This document shows, one piece after another, positions 10,216-20,302 of a stretch of DNA of 64,000 nucleotides. Positions within the stretch are counted from its first letter, which is position 1, and each line of letters opens with the position of its first letter. Source of the DNA: Pseudopyrenochaeta lycopersici (lineage: Eukaryota; Ascomycota; Dothideomycetes; Pleosporales; Pseudopyrenochaetaceae); assembly GCA_003313425.1 (NCBI GenBank), contig NHZP01000001.1, positions 2,294,001-2,358,000 of the forward strand, given 5' to 3'. The notes under the pieces are model-generated. The model was given only the letters and a program-made list of their open reading frames with translations, ran no database searches and was not told where the DNA came from. Made by a program: the position numbers and the translations under genes.

Positions 10216-13045
10216 TCAAGTCACGACCCAATTTGTGCTCGCCTGAGATACATCCACATAGTCAATCCCAGCGTCAACTTTCCGATCATCATTGGACCTC
10301 TTGGCGCGAACAACCGCCGAGCACAATGACTGCACCCAGTACCGCTTCCCAGGCCCAACAGACTTGCGACCAACCATTGCCAAGAACTCTTGAGGGCTCT
10401 TGGCTTCTCCCAGGGGACGCTGCAGAATCAAGACATATTCTCGATCATAAGCCCACTCTACGTCGTTCTCTGCAACGAAAACTACATATTTGTACGACAC
10501 CACCTCGGCAGCTTGTTCAACGACCGGAGCAACGATGGGAGCCTTTTCAACCTCCTCGATCGCTTTGGCGGGAGCGGATCTGCCAAATGATCCCAACTTC
10601 GTCTTGCCCAGGCTCGATACTTTACCGAACGAGGGAGTTTTGGGCATCGCCGGTGGCCTAAAGAGTACTCCGGCAACAGGCAGCGGTGAGTAACTCACGC
10701 CAAATCTTCGTTCCGCCATGTTGACCGTCAAGCCATGTGCCTTTGCTGAGAACTTGATGACATAGCCCGGATAATCCACCGGAAGCCCCACAGTTGGCAG
10801 AAGAATCGTCTTATCATTCATCACTACAGACATGAACCGGCGGTCGATACCCAGGCTTCTCGGGATATACTTGTTGATGTTGACTTTCATATTCAGCGCA
10901 CTGACTTCAACGTGGATATCATTTAGGTTCAGATTGCTGTAATCCTCGATCCTGCTATCTTTCTCATCACCATCCAAGTCACCTAGGCCGGACGCTCTGT
11001 GGCCCAGTAGAGAGGCGGGAGCCCATCGAAACCCGGGGATGGTAAGGCGCTTGTAGTTATTGAAAATGATGCCTTGACGGAAACGCCCGATTTCTTCTAG
11101 GAAGGCTTTCATGCGCAACTCCGCAGTGCGCTGGCGGGACTTTTCGACTTCGACTTTGGCGTAGTTGGCGACGCTGGATCCAATGACAGACGCTACACAC
11201 AGTAATTCGTCGTCGATGTTTGTCGTGCTGCGGTAAGAAAGGGAGGAAGCGAGATGCGAGTATATAATCCACTTGTTGTCTTGTGGAATTCTTCCTTCTT
11301 TAATACCATTTACGATGGTCTTCACAGTTGTGTAGTAGAAGCTCGTCTTACCACTTGCTTGCAGAGGGAACGCGATGGGGAACCCTTGGTACGCCATCTT
11401 CTTCTCATAGTCTCTAGCTAGCTCGTCGACGTCGGGCAACTTCAAAGGTTTGTCGGCAAACTGGTAATACACTTCCCTCGCCAAGAACCCTTCTTGATGT
11501 GTCCAGAGTCGCCGCGACCAACCTGAGGCGTAAATCCGATAGCATATCTCGCTTACGGAGGCCGTGGAAGGGATACTCATTAGCCATGGGTCGATGATTA
11601 GCACGGCGACGCTGGAACCGTAGATTTCGCGCATAGATTGAATACTTTTCTTCTTGTAGGATCGATCATCGGGTGTGTTGCCGACAATGCAGCAAAGCGT
11701 ATCCATCCAGAAACCTGGAGCGGAATGGGTGTATTTTGCGGGGAGATGGTTTGCACAGAGGTCGTCGACAAGAGTTTGGATCTTTGAAAGCTGGCAATAT
11801 GGAAGCGAGTTGTCGAAAGGGTTGCCTTTGCCATCTGCCCATCTATCGGCTATAAGTTGATAGTTTTCTCAAGAGAAACAGTGTGGTGACTTACACATGC
11901 GAGATTGCAACGAAGGGCGGGCATTTAGAGCTTTCTTCGGAATATGTGTCACTTGCGTGTCCGTACGTGACAAGTCCCTTGCCCTCAGCATCCCATCTCA
12001 AGACAGGCAGATGGCCAGCATCCATAGTGTGTTGAATCGCTTCTCTCAGATTTGCCGGGCTCTTTGAGTCATACTCTGGAAATATGTGGCCTATAAACTT
12101 TGGCTCGGGCTCGTAATCATCTTCATGGCACTCTGGGTCATGCTGCGTCTCGTATGTTCCATCCCCGATCTTCGCTTCACACGAGTGGTCCGTGCAAGCA
12201 TGGTGTCCATCCAGTTCTTCGAGCGTCTTTCCTGTGGCTGCAGCGATATAGTTTTGCCCATCAATATCAAAGTCCTCCATTATCATGGCCGCATCAGACT
12301 TGCACCACTTGCGCTGAATGCGCTGATACAGGAGCCTGGAATTCGTGACTGGCCATCTACCTCCACCATCGACCTTGTGGTAGATGGAGTAGGCCGCTCT
12401 GCGAAGCGTGAATGCTACTGCAATGATTGCTGTTGTCGTTTCGTCTGAGACCGACCATAGCACTTTTCCATACTGGTGAATAGATCGGTGATCCTTGCCA
12501 TTCGCGCCATGGTAGTCTACAATCTTCCCAACAAACTCGAGCAACTTCAGTGACTTCTCAAAAACTGAGTCGTCTTTTGAAGCTTGATGCTTCTGCCGCC
12601 ATTGCTTGATCAGCTCCGGCAGCTTAATTGTTGTAATAAGTCGTGCAGTCTGAGGTTTGTGCACCGTTTTTCTCGTGATTGGAGCGAGGAAATCAGTAGT
12701 CGCGACATTTATGCCACTAAGAGCGAAAACCTCGATAATAAGACCGAAAAACAACCAGGTCTGGAAGAATTGCTCGATTTGCCACAGCTCGCGGGTTTTA
12801 TCTTCCGCACCTTCTACAACTCCTCCAAGTAGATCTTCGTTGTGTTTGGGCTGAGCCCATACTTCGTCATAGGCCCAACCTAAGGATCTGTAGAATTCAG
12901 CGTACTCTGAGCCTTTGTTGGGTATGTTCTCGTAGTGGGAGGATTCGAGGCAGTCGTAAGCTAATTTCATCCAAGGATTGGCACCGTCGGGAAGATTGAG
13001 GTGGTCCATGATTTCTCGTCGATGCGTTCGCTTGAACGTCAGCAA
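10216..13045 (-). CDS. HET (heterokaryon incompatibility) domain protein
   Basis: Two exons: 13045-11895 and 11842-10216, 925 residues from the first ATG. A second ATG at 13009 is an equally good start. The single intron lies inside the HET core and joins FVAISHV to WADGKGNPFDNSLPYCQ, followed by FWMDTLCCIVG, YKKKSIQSMREIYGSSVAVLIID and a W-x-R-R-L-W-T-H-Q-E segment. These are the classic HET blocks. The HET core starts near residue 380, preceded by a long alpha-helical N-terminal region and a Cys/His-rich patch (HACTDHSC to HDPECHEDD). HET proteins trigger cell death after non-self recognition. The C-terminal 350 residues have no known domain. It is divergent from a membrane-protein gene at 13826. 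Confidence 0.88.
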
Positions 13046-13825
13046 AAGTCTAATTCTTGAACAGCAACAAAGAGATCAGAGCGTATTTTCAAGACAGCAT
13101 ACTCGAACAAGCTTGAGAGAAATAGTGCTCAACACACCATGCCGAGTTAGTAGAATATGATTGTAAATCATTCCAGGTTACTCAAGTATTCAGCTCATAT
13201 GGTTCTCTTGATACCCATGTTGCGCAACGCATCGAGCGATACATGGTTTGTTCGCCGATTGAAAATGCCCAGCGAAAGCTAAAAACCAATAGAAACCATG
13301 TCGGGATTGCCGAGCTGCAATACAGTCCTCAAAGCAGAAGTATGCAGACATGTAATGAACACGAACGGCTAGGGCACTGTGGCGGGACAGGATTGGTTCG
13401 GAACGCGCGGAGGCGAATATCACAACCCAACTTGTTAGCTGAAGGTGTGATCGACTGTCGAATCGCTCCGTCCGAAATGATTAAAGGCTCGGCCTACACT
13501 CCGAACTGGTGTCACGGAATAAGCGCCATTGGGGAACTACTCAGTGTGGGTGCATTCAACTTTCGAGTTTGTTTGAAAGTACATGGGTAACGGTTCGCTT
13601 CCCCATGCAGCCCCAACTGTCGGTAACTCGGTGTGGCTTGCAAGAATACAGCTGAATGTTCGTAAACGGCGAAGGCCGTCGAAGATCTTTACCACGGAAG
13701 AATACCCATTAACTCTTTCCGTGTGAGTTCAAACATGAAGTTATGTTGTAATGGGCTGTTGAGCGTTGAAACGCGCTTTTCCTCCCTCCTTACCCAACGT
13801 TCCCTTGCAATACTGTGAGACTTCG
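13046..13825. promoter_or_regulatory. 780-bp divergent promoter of HET gene and membrane-protein gene
   Basis: No open frame in this interval looks coding. The stretch lies between the HET gene (leftward) and the membrane-protein gene (rightward). It must hold both promoters, but no specific motif stands out. Confidence 0.4.
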
Positions 13826-15149
13826 ATGGCGCCTTTTTATAAACAAAATCTTCATTCTCGAGACTTTGATCTCAATACACCATCGGCCGCGTTCGAATCT
13901 GTCTGGTCAAGCCCAAGCAATTATGCTTTCACAATTCTCCTCCTTCTGGGTGGTGATGTTGTTTCGCGAGCTCTTGCACAACTAGCAGGAGGGCGAATTA
14001 CGCCAGTAGCTTTCTCGTTCGGTATGTCTCACTTTCTCGAACAATCCATATTCTGTCATGCTGATAGAAATGTTAGGATGGGTATCCTATGCAACAACTG
14101 CCATCAACTCCGCCATTGGAGAGAACAAGCTGATGCCCCACGCGGATACACCTTGTACAGTCATCAATGCTTCAAATGGCCAGTCGCGTAGCAACGGTTC
14201 CTGGGTGCTTGGTCGGGCTATGCGGGACTTTGAGTACTGGATGGGTGCTTCCATCAAAGCGAAGGTCGATGAACTGAAGCACGCAAAATGGTCATACGAT
14301 AAAGAGACAGCAAAGAGACAGGGTAAAGATCCAGATAAGATCGGATTTCCAGCACATGCGGGTCTGGTGGTCAGCGTGTGGGCGTTTGACCCTGACAAGA
14401 AGGAGCAATTGCAACGGCCAGGACGGGATATATTGTTCTGGTCTGGCATTTTGATTGCGATTCTGCAGCTTGGTATATCCGCCATACCCTTGGGAATTTA
14501 CGGGAATTGGGGTGTCCTTCTCGTAACGGCGTCGGCCATTCTCCTCTGCTTCTTGACCGGCTGTCAAGCGCAATGGGGACGGGAGAAGTGGGCGTGCCGG
14601 CAGATTGAACCAGGGCAGAAGAGGACGTACATCATGACACGGGGAAACGGAGCGCAGCATGCTATAGTCATCGAGTGTGATGGGTGTGGGCTTAACCTCG
14701 AAGACCTGTGCACTGGGTTTGACAACCTGGACTCGCCAGCTATTTCATTGACATGCAGGCTCTTCATGGTTGTGTTAGGCGTGCTGTGGGTGGTGCTACT
14801 CATTACCAGCTCCGCATTGACAGACCAATCTTGGTTTCTGATCGCAGTTGGAGGGATAGGCATGCTGCAGAATATCTTCGTTGCGGGTTGGAGCAGGAAA
14901 CCTGAAGCACTGGGCCTTCCCCTCAAGTTGAAGACGGTGATTGGCAGTCCGAAAGTTATTGCAGCGCTCATTGAAGCTGAAAAAGTAGTTCCCAAGGTCG
15001 GCCGCGCTTTGGTGGGGACGTTCTTCCCGGGCGGCCTCTTTCCCAGCGAAGAGAAAGAGCTCGGGGCGGTAGAGGCTGAGGCAAAGGAAAGGAAGCGGGT
15101 ATTGAAGGAGGCGAAGGACAATAGCGAGGTGAAGAATAATGAGTTATAA
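13826..15149 (+). CDS. multi-pass membrane protein of unknown function
   Basis: Two exons: 13826-14021 and 14068-15149, 425 residues. The intron joins ITPVAFSF to EMLGWVSYATTA. Five or six hydrophobic segments are visible: YAFTILLLLGGDVVSRAL, VAFSFEMLGWVSYA, a long pair around ILIAILQLGISAIPLGIYG and GVLLVTASAILLCFL, then FMVVLGVLWVVLLITSS and FLIAVGGIGMLQNIFVA. Between the pairs are soluble loops with conserved-looking Trp and Cys residues (AQWGREKWACRQ). The C-terminal 50 residues are charged (EAEAKERKRVLKEAKD). I do not recognise the family. The start at 13826 is preferred because the frame to its left lacks an ATG. Confidence 0.75.
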
Positions 15150-15433
15150 AGGCTCAATAAGACAGCCACTTGCATGGCCTTTCAACCAGGCGAAATCTGC
15201 CCCTTGCTTGACCTAAACTGACTTACTGCATTGCTATTATGCCCACTGTACAGGATAAGGTGGCGCCTCGGAAGCTTTCTCTTTGATGAACAATAGGAAT
15301 GGGCTTGCAACCGTGGGGTGCTTATAGAATGCTTCCGGGCCTCCTCTGGCGCCATGTTCCCTTTTCTCTGCAGAGCCATCGCCTGTTGTTAACAGCCAAG
15401 CACAACCAATTGTCAATTTATTAATGCGACAAC

Positions 15434-18049
15434 ATGTCCGACCATGGTTCCAAATACGGTACTGGGCCTGGGCCTCCAAGCATTGCAGACGACGACCGAG
15501 GGGACCGAGAGTGGCTGGCGAAGGAGATGGCGTGGCACCGCGAACAGCTGGCAGCCAAGAATGCCACAATCGGCAGGCTTAGCGCGGAGCTAGCGCGTGC
15601 TCAAAGAGACGCGACCTCTGCTCGAAGCTCGCTCGTCGATGTGAGAAGCGAGAAGTCTCCGGAGACGCGCAAGGCCATGGATGAAGACTACGAGCGTATT
15701 GCCCAGCTCCAGAAGGAACTCGACGACTGTAGGACGGAAAATGCCGACCTGCAATCGCAGACTTCCAAGATCAAGAGGGAACGCGATGATGCCCTAGTCA
15801 ACATCCATGAGCAGGAACAGCAGCGCGCTGCGGCAGAGAAGCAACTCACCAGCCTCAATGCGACCATCGACCAGCTCAAGAAAGACCATGACGACGAGAA
15901 AGCTGCCACGGCGAGTGTCGCGGCCTCGCTCGAGGGCGCATATGACGACCTCAGGCAATCCCAAGCCGCCTACAAAACCGCATTGAAGGCCCGAGACGAA
16001 GCACACGCTCTCCAGCACGACACCCAGCTGCGGCTCGACGACCTGCACAAACAATGGGAGGAGTCTCAGAGCACCAACAAGGAGCTCCTGGAGCAGCTCG
16101 ACTCTTACCACGACCTCCAGACAGAATTTACCGGCCTGGAGGGCGATCTGGACAATCTGCGCACCCAGCTTGCAGACAACGAGCGCACCCTCATTGTCAA
16201 AGATGAGCGCATCGGCCACCTCGAGATGCAGTTCCAGAAGGAGAGACAACGCAACCTGCACGCCGCCGACGCCGCCGATGCCGCTGCCGCTACCTCGCCA
16301 ATTGATGCGCCGCCCCAGACCTTCAATACCATCGCAGACTCGCTCGAAGACGAGCTCGCCGCTACATCCGACTACGAGGAGTCTGTCTATGAGCCGCTGG
16401 AACTCTCCCAGGTCACCGAGATTGTCGACTTGACCCCTATTGAGGCTGCATCAGCGTCTGCCTCTACTGTCCATGTACGCGAGGCGGCCAGCGTTGCACC
16501 TGTTGAAGCTGCAAGAGCGCCAGCTTCTACTGTTCATGTGCGCGAATCTGCCAGTGTTGCACCTGTTGAAGCTGCTTCAGTGCCTGCCTCTACCGTCCAT
16601 GTACGCGAAGCTGCGATTGTTGCACCTATCGAGCCTGCACCAGCGCCTGCTTCCACTGTCAATGTGCAGGAAGCTGCTGTCGTTGCACCCATCGAGCCTG
16701 CATCCACACCTGCCTCTACCGTTCATGTGCGCGAGGCTGCCAGCGTTGCGCCTGTTGAAGCTGCATCAGCGCCTGCCTCTACTGTTCATGTGCGCGAATC
16801 TGCCTTTGTTGCACCCATCGAGCCTGCACCAGCGCCTGCTTCCACTGTCAATGTGCAGGAAGCTGCTGTCGTTACACCCATCGAGCCTGCATCAGCGCCT
16901 GCCTCTACCGTTCATGTGCGCGAGGCTGCCAGCTTTGCACCCGTTGAGGCTGCATCAGCGCCTGCCTCAACCGTCCATGTACGCGAAGCTACCAGTGTTG
17001 CACCTATCGAGCCTGCATCAGTGCCTGCTTCCACTGTCCATGTGCGCGAGGCAGTGAGCATTGCACCCTTAGAAGCCACAATAGCAGCATTCACCGTAAA
17101 TGTCGCCGAAACTGCCAGCATCACTCCCGTTGAGCGCCAAGTCGCAAACTCAACCTCGTCTACCCAGACTGATGCTTCCAACCTTACTGCCGAGATTCTA
17201 CATCATGCAACGCTCGATACAACGCCTACAGCACCTACAGAGATTTACTCTAGTACTGCCTCAACCCAGACCGACACCCCTCAAATTGAGCAGACTACCT
17301 CGAGTGTGCAGACAGATGCACCGAATCTCGCTGCTGGAATCATTGATAATGCGACAGTTGATATCGCTCCGGTCGAAGCCCAGAAGACCGAAACCCACCT
17401 CATCACGGTCTCTACCCAGACCGACGCCACTCGTGCTGAGCAAACCACATCAAGCGCACAGACAGACGCACCAAATCTCACCGTTGGAACTATTGATAAT
17501 GCGACAATCGATATCGCTCCGGTCGAAGCACAGCAGACAGAGCTCCGCCCCACCACCGCCGCAGGAACTCAGACAGCCATCTCCGCCCAAGCCATCGAGA
17601 TCACTCCTGTCATGGTTACTCACGAAGAATGCCCTCGCGAAGACCATGTTCAGAAACATCCCACTTCCAGTATTGCTGCTCAGATCACGGAGACAAAGGA
17701 AACCACTGAGCCGGCCACTGCGTTTGTGTTTGCACTTACGTCGAACAAGATCGGCCTCGTCCAGATGATCCTTCCCCTGCTTGCTACCCTTCTCGCCTTC
17801 TATTGCATGACGCTCTACATCGAGCTACGTGCTTGGAAAAATGCCAACGGCGTCGGCTTCGGCGACGGCTACGGTAACGTGTACGGTCGCAGCGGCGCCT
17901 TCGGCAACGGGCGCTACCTCTTCGGCTTCATTCCTATTGCCATGGATGTTGGCAGTTCGTGGTGGTCTGAGCAGGTTGCTCGTACCATGTCTGTGGCTAT
18001 CACCCGCGTCGAGGATTGGGCAGGTATTTCCTACAAGCCGCTATATTGA
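15434..18049 (+). CDS. coiled-coil, TQT-repeat, C-terminally membrane-anchored protein
   Basis: Single exon, 871 residues; no family recognised. Order of parts: a heptad-rich coiled coil (about residues 25-285); an Asp/Glu-rich linker; ten to eleven 21-residue repeats of the type PASTVHVREAASVAPVEAAS (about residues 336-555); a Thr/Gln region with six LC8-type motifs, STQTD 576, STQTD 610, SVQTD 624, STQTD 660, SAQTD 674 and GTQTA 711; then one strong hydrophobic segment (residues 773-795, QMILPLLATLLAFYCMTLYI); then a Gly/aromatic tail ending SYKPLY. The layout suggests a cytosolic rod tethered to a membrane by its C-terminal part, able to bind dynein light chain in several places. The C-terminus lacks the PPPx end of KASH proteins. 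Function is inference only. Confidence 0.8.
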   Translation: MSDHGSKYGTGPGPPSIADDDRGDREWLAKEMAWHREQLAAKNATIGRLSAELARAQRDATSARSSLVDVRSEKSPETRKAMDEDYERIAQLQKELDDCRTENADLQSQTSKIKRERDDALVNIHEQEQQRAAAEKQLTSLNATIDQLKKDHDDEKAATASVAASLEGAYDDLRQSQAAYKTALKARDEAHALQHDTQLRLDDLHKQWEESQSTNKELLEQLDSYHDLQTEFTGLEGDLDNLRTQLADNERTLIVKDERIGHLEMQFQKERQRNLHAADAADAAAATSPIDAPPQTFNTIADSLEDELAATSDYEESVYEPLELSQVTEIVDLTPIEAASASASTVHVREAASVAPVEAARAPASTVHVRESASVAPVEAASVPASTVHVREAAIVAPIEPAPAPASTVNVQEAAVVAPIEPASTPASTVHVREAASVAPVEAASAPASTVHVRESAFVAPIEPAPAPASTVNVQEAAVVTPIEPASAPASTVHVREAASFAPVEAASAPASTVHVREATSVAPIEPASVPASTVHVREAVSIAPLEATIAAFTVNVAETASITPVERQVANSTSSTQTDASNLTAEILHHATLDTTPTAPTEIYSSTASTQTDTPQIEQTTSSVQTDAPNLAAGIIDNATVDIAPVEAQKTETHLITVSTQTDATRAEQTTSSAQTDAPNLTVGTIDNATIDIAPVEAQQTELRPTTAAGTQTAISAQAIEITPVMVTHEECPREDHVQKHPTSSIAAQITETKETTEPATAFVFALTSNKIGLVQMILPLLATLLAFYCMTLYIELRAWKNANGVGFGDGYGNVYGRSGAFGNGRYLFGFIPIAMDVGSSWWSEQVARTMSVAITRVEDWAGISYKPLY
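16441..17100 (+). repeat. 63-bp coding minisatellite with 189-bp higher-order period
   Basis: About ten tandem copies of a 63-bp unit lie inside the coiled-coil/TQT gene; phase was checked at 16463, 16526 and 16589. Each unit encodes 21 residues, so copy-number change keeps the frame. Two three-unit blocks repeat as a group (units 3-5 and 6-8, marked by the variants STVNVQEAAVV and APIEPAPA). This shows a past expansion in 189-bp steps. The last unit, before 17100, is degenerate. Confidence 0.9.
17288..17590 (+). repeat. 150-bp coding repeat carrying QTD motifs
   Basis: Two copies of a 50-residue unit (EQTTSSxQTDAPNL, then IDNATxDIAPVEAQ) start near 17288 and 17438. Each carries one S-x-Q-T-D motif and is followed by a further TQT motif. 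Confidence 0.8.
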
Positions 18050-18943
18050 GCATTGGGCAGCTTCTTCTGGTGGCTTCAACCGGGTACATCTGCGAATCAC
18101 TTCGTGCTCCCGTACGTGGCGCTCTTCTGGGCACCGACGAAAAGCATCAAAATTGGGCGTTTAATCTTTCATTTCTTTTTTCTACTTTTCGACGATGCAT
18201 ACGCCGAGGCTTACGATACCTACCATGAGGGCGTTTTTTTTATTATTTTGGTTGGCTTCAGCCTGGCGAGCGATGATACCCAGATACTCCTCTTTTCCCC
18301 CTTTTCGATGCAAGATGCGCGCATTTCCAACTAGCTTTGGGAATGCATTTACGATGGTTTGGACGCTTTCAAGATAGCTTATGATTGATATATTGACCAC
18401 AAAAACGGAGCATATGATTACGACTTGTAGATACAAATGAATACTTTATTACGATAGTATGCACGTCTTCGTTGATGGACCTTTGATTGCTACTGAGGTA
18501 AATGCCTCTTCGGCTCATGCCCAATGCCGAATGTATAATGATGTCAGTGTACCCTGAAATCGAACCCAACGAAGATCTATCAACGGTAACCTAGCGCCTT
18601 TGCCGAATGAGTAGTCTAGTCCGTGAGCTACGGGAATGCGACTACACACCATACCTGGAGTGTACTCCGAGCAGCTACTGTTGGTTACCCAGTACAAGAT
18701 GCAAGGCCGGGGGTGGTTAGCGGCTAAGGTAGAAGGATGCACGGAAGCCGCGCTTGATCGTTAGACATGAATGTATTTGTGTTAATCTTAGTACGACTAT
18801 GACGAGTCTTTTCAGGTACTGTTTAGTTGGGTTCCATGATGATTTCAAGCGCATTTGGTGTATTCTTTCGCAAGAATATATGTCAAATTTCCATTGCTGG
18901 CCACCGCTTTCTTAAATCCGGGGTATATTGATACAGCAAAGAA
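18050..18943. other. intergenic spacer
   Basis: The 894 bp between the TQT-repeat gene and the GST-like gene has a T-rich run near 18170-18245. A tRNA B-box-like string near 18552 (minus strand) does not fold into a tRNA. No gene was recognised. Confidence 0.5.
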
Positions 18944-20302
18944 ATGGCGAAACAAAGGGCACCGAATAATATTGTTCTTTACAATTATGATTTTTCGCCG
19001 TTTGGGAGACGCGTGTCCTCATACCTTGCTTTTAGAGGTATCGACTATGCGCTCTGCGTACGTACCGTCCAGGTTTTGCATCCATGCATGGCTTCCCATA
19101 CTCACCATGACAGGATCAACCCTTCACCAAGCCGCGGCCCGATCTTGCTCTGCTGCCAGTGAACTATCGGCGCATCCCTGTCCTCGCTATTCGACGAGAT
19201 ATTTACTTGAACACACGGCTGATCCTTCGTAAACTCGAAACGCTGTTTCCCAACAACCGCCTTGGCGCGACTAACCCTACAGACCTCTTCATTCAGAAGC
19301 TTCTCGAGAAGTATGTCATCGAAGGTCCAGTGTTTGAGGTGATAGCGGGTCTGGTGTCGCCGGCAGTTGCTCAAGAGTCCACGTTTAACAAGGATAGGCA
19401 GGGTTTCATCTTCAAGAACTGGTCAAAAGAGGAGCTGGATGATGGGAGGCCGGATAGCTTGAATTATATTAGAGACATGTTTGCGTTTTATGAGAAAACG
19501 ATTCTGAGCGATGGCAGAGAGTGGGTGCTCGGTGGTAAGAGGCCAAGGTTGGCCGATATTGAAGGTGAGTTCTTTTCCATTCTCGCGCCAAAGGGAGGGC
19601 CTTTTTGACCGCTTGTCATTGTCAAGCATATTGCCCTTTTGTGTACTGCGAGTGCTGGTAACACAAATGAATGTTGTGTTGCTTGTGTTTGTGGAAGAGC
19701 TTGACTTGAAGCCTATGAAGATTGCCGCTTGGTGCCACTATCAGGCAGAATGATCATTGCAACACGTCGTTCTAAGGCATTAGACTGGTTGTCGACTGGG
19801 AATACGCGGATGAATGCTGCAGCTACTCCATTAGTATGTCACAGACGGCTAATACTAACCAGCTGTTTGGGCGATTGAGTTCGCAAGCGACATGCAACTG
19901 CCTCCAGAATCGATCTCTGAGACGCATTTTCCGAAAGTGTTCACATGGCTAGCTAGATATCGGGCAGCTCGAGAAGAGGCCAAGGCATCCGTGCCCAAAC
20001 CAACGACATTGGACGGCCGAGCGGCAGCCGACAGCATCCTGACAGCCGACTTCGCCGAGCTCAATGTTTCTGTAGGCAACAATGACCCTTTAGAGCTGGA
20101 GGAAGGGACTGAAGTAGAGTTATATCCCACTGATTGGGTCACCGAGCATAGAGACCGAGGTCGATTGGTAGGACTAAGACCAGACGAGGTGACAATAGCA
20201 GTGAAGAGCAGAGGAGATGTTGAGTTTCGCGTACATGCGCCACGAACGGGGTTCAAGGTCAGAAAGATTGGGAAGACGGGAGTCGCTGGCAAGGACCACT
20301 AA
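18944..20302 (+). CDS. glutathione S-transferase-like protein with extended C-terminus
   Basis: Three exons: 18944-19057, 19114-19564, 19863-20302, 334 residues. The thioredoxin-fold half shows YDFSPFGRRVSSYLAFRG, then the join YALC-DQPFTKPRPDL, then NYRRIPVLAIRRDIYLNTRLIL. These are hallmarks of fungal GSTs that have a serine (here FSPF) at the N-terminal active site. The helical C-terminal half follows (IRDMFAFYEKTI, VLGGKRPRLADIE). The second intron is long for this genome (298 bp); its GTGAGT donor and CAG acceptor give the in-frame join ADIE-AVWAIEF. The last 100 residues form an extra domain after the GST fold (LYPTDWVTEHRDRGRLVGL). It probably conjugates or isomerises small electrophiles in the cytosol. 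Confidence 0.85.

Noticed and set aside
16440..17057. 205-codon plus-strand frame rich in Leu/His/Pro
   Set aside because: It is the alternate frame of the 63-bp minisatellite; periodic DNA keeps several frames open.
16441..17100. Regularly spaced repeats considered as CRISPR
   Set aside because: Units are directly adjacent, coding and diverged, in a eukaryotic gene; there are no unique spacers and no cas genes.
18545..18640. Possible tRNA on the minus strand (GGTTCGATTT-like B box)
   Set aside because: The T-stem does not pair (TTGGG against TCAGG), no D-arm or acceptor stem can be formed, and no A box of good quality lies upstream.
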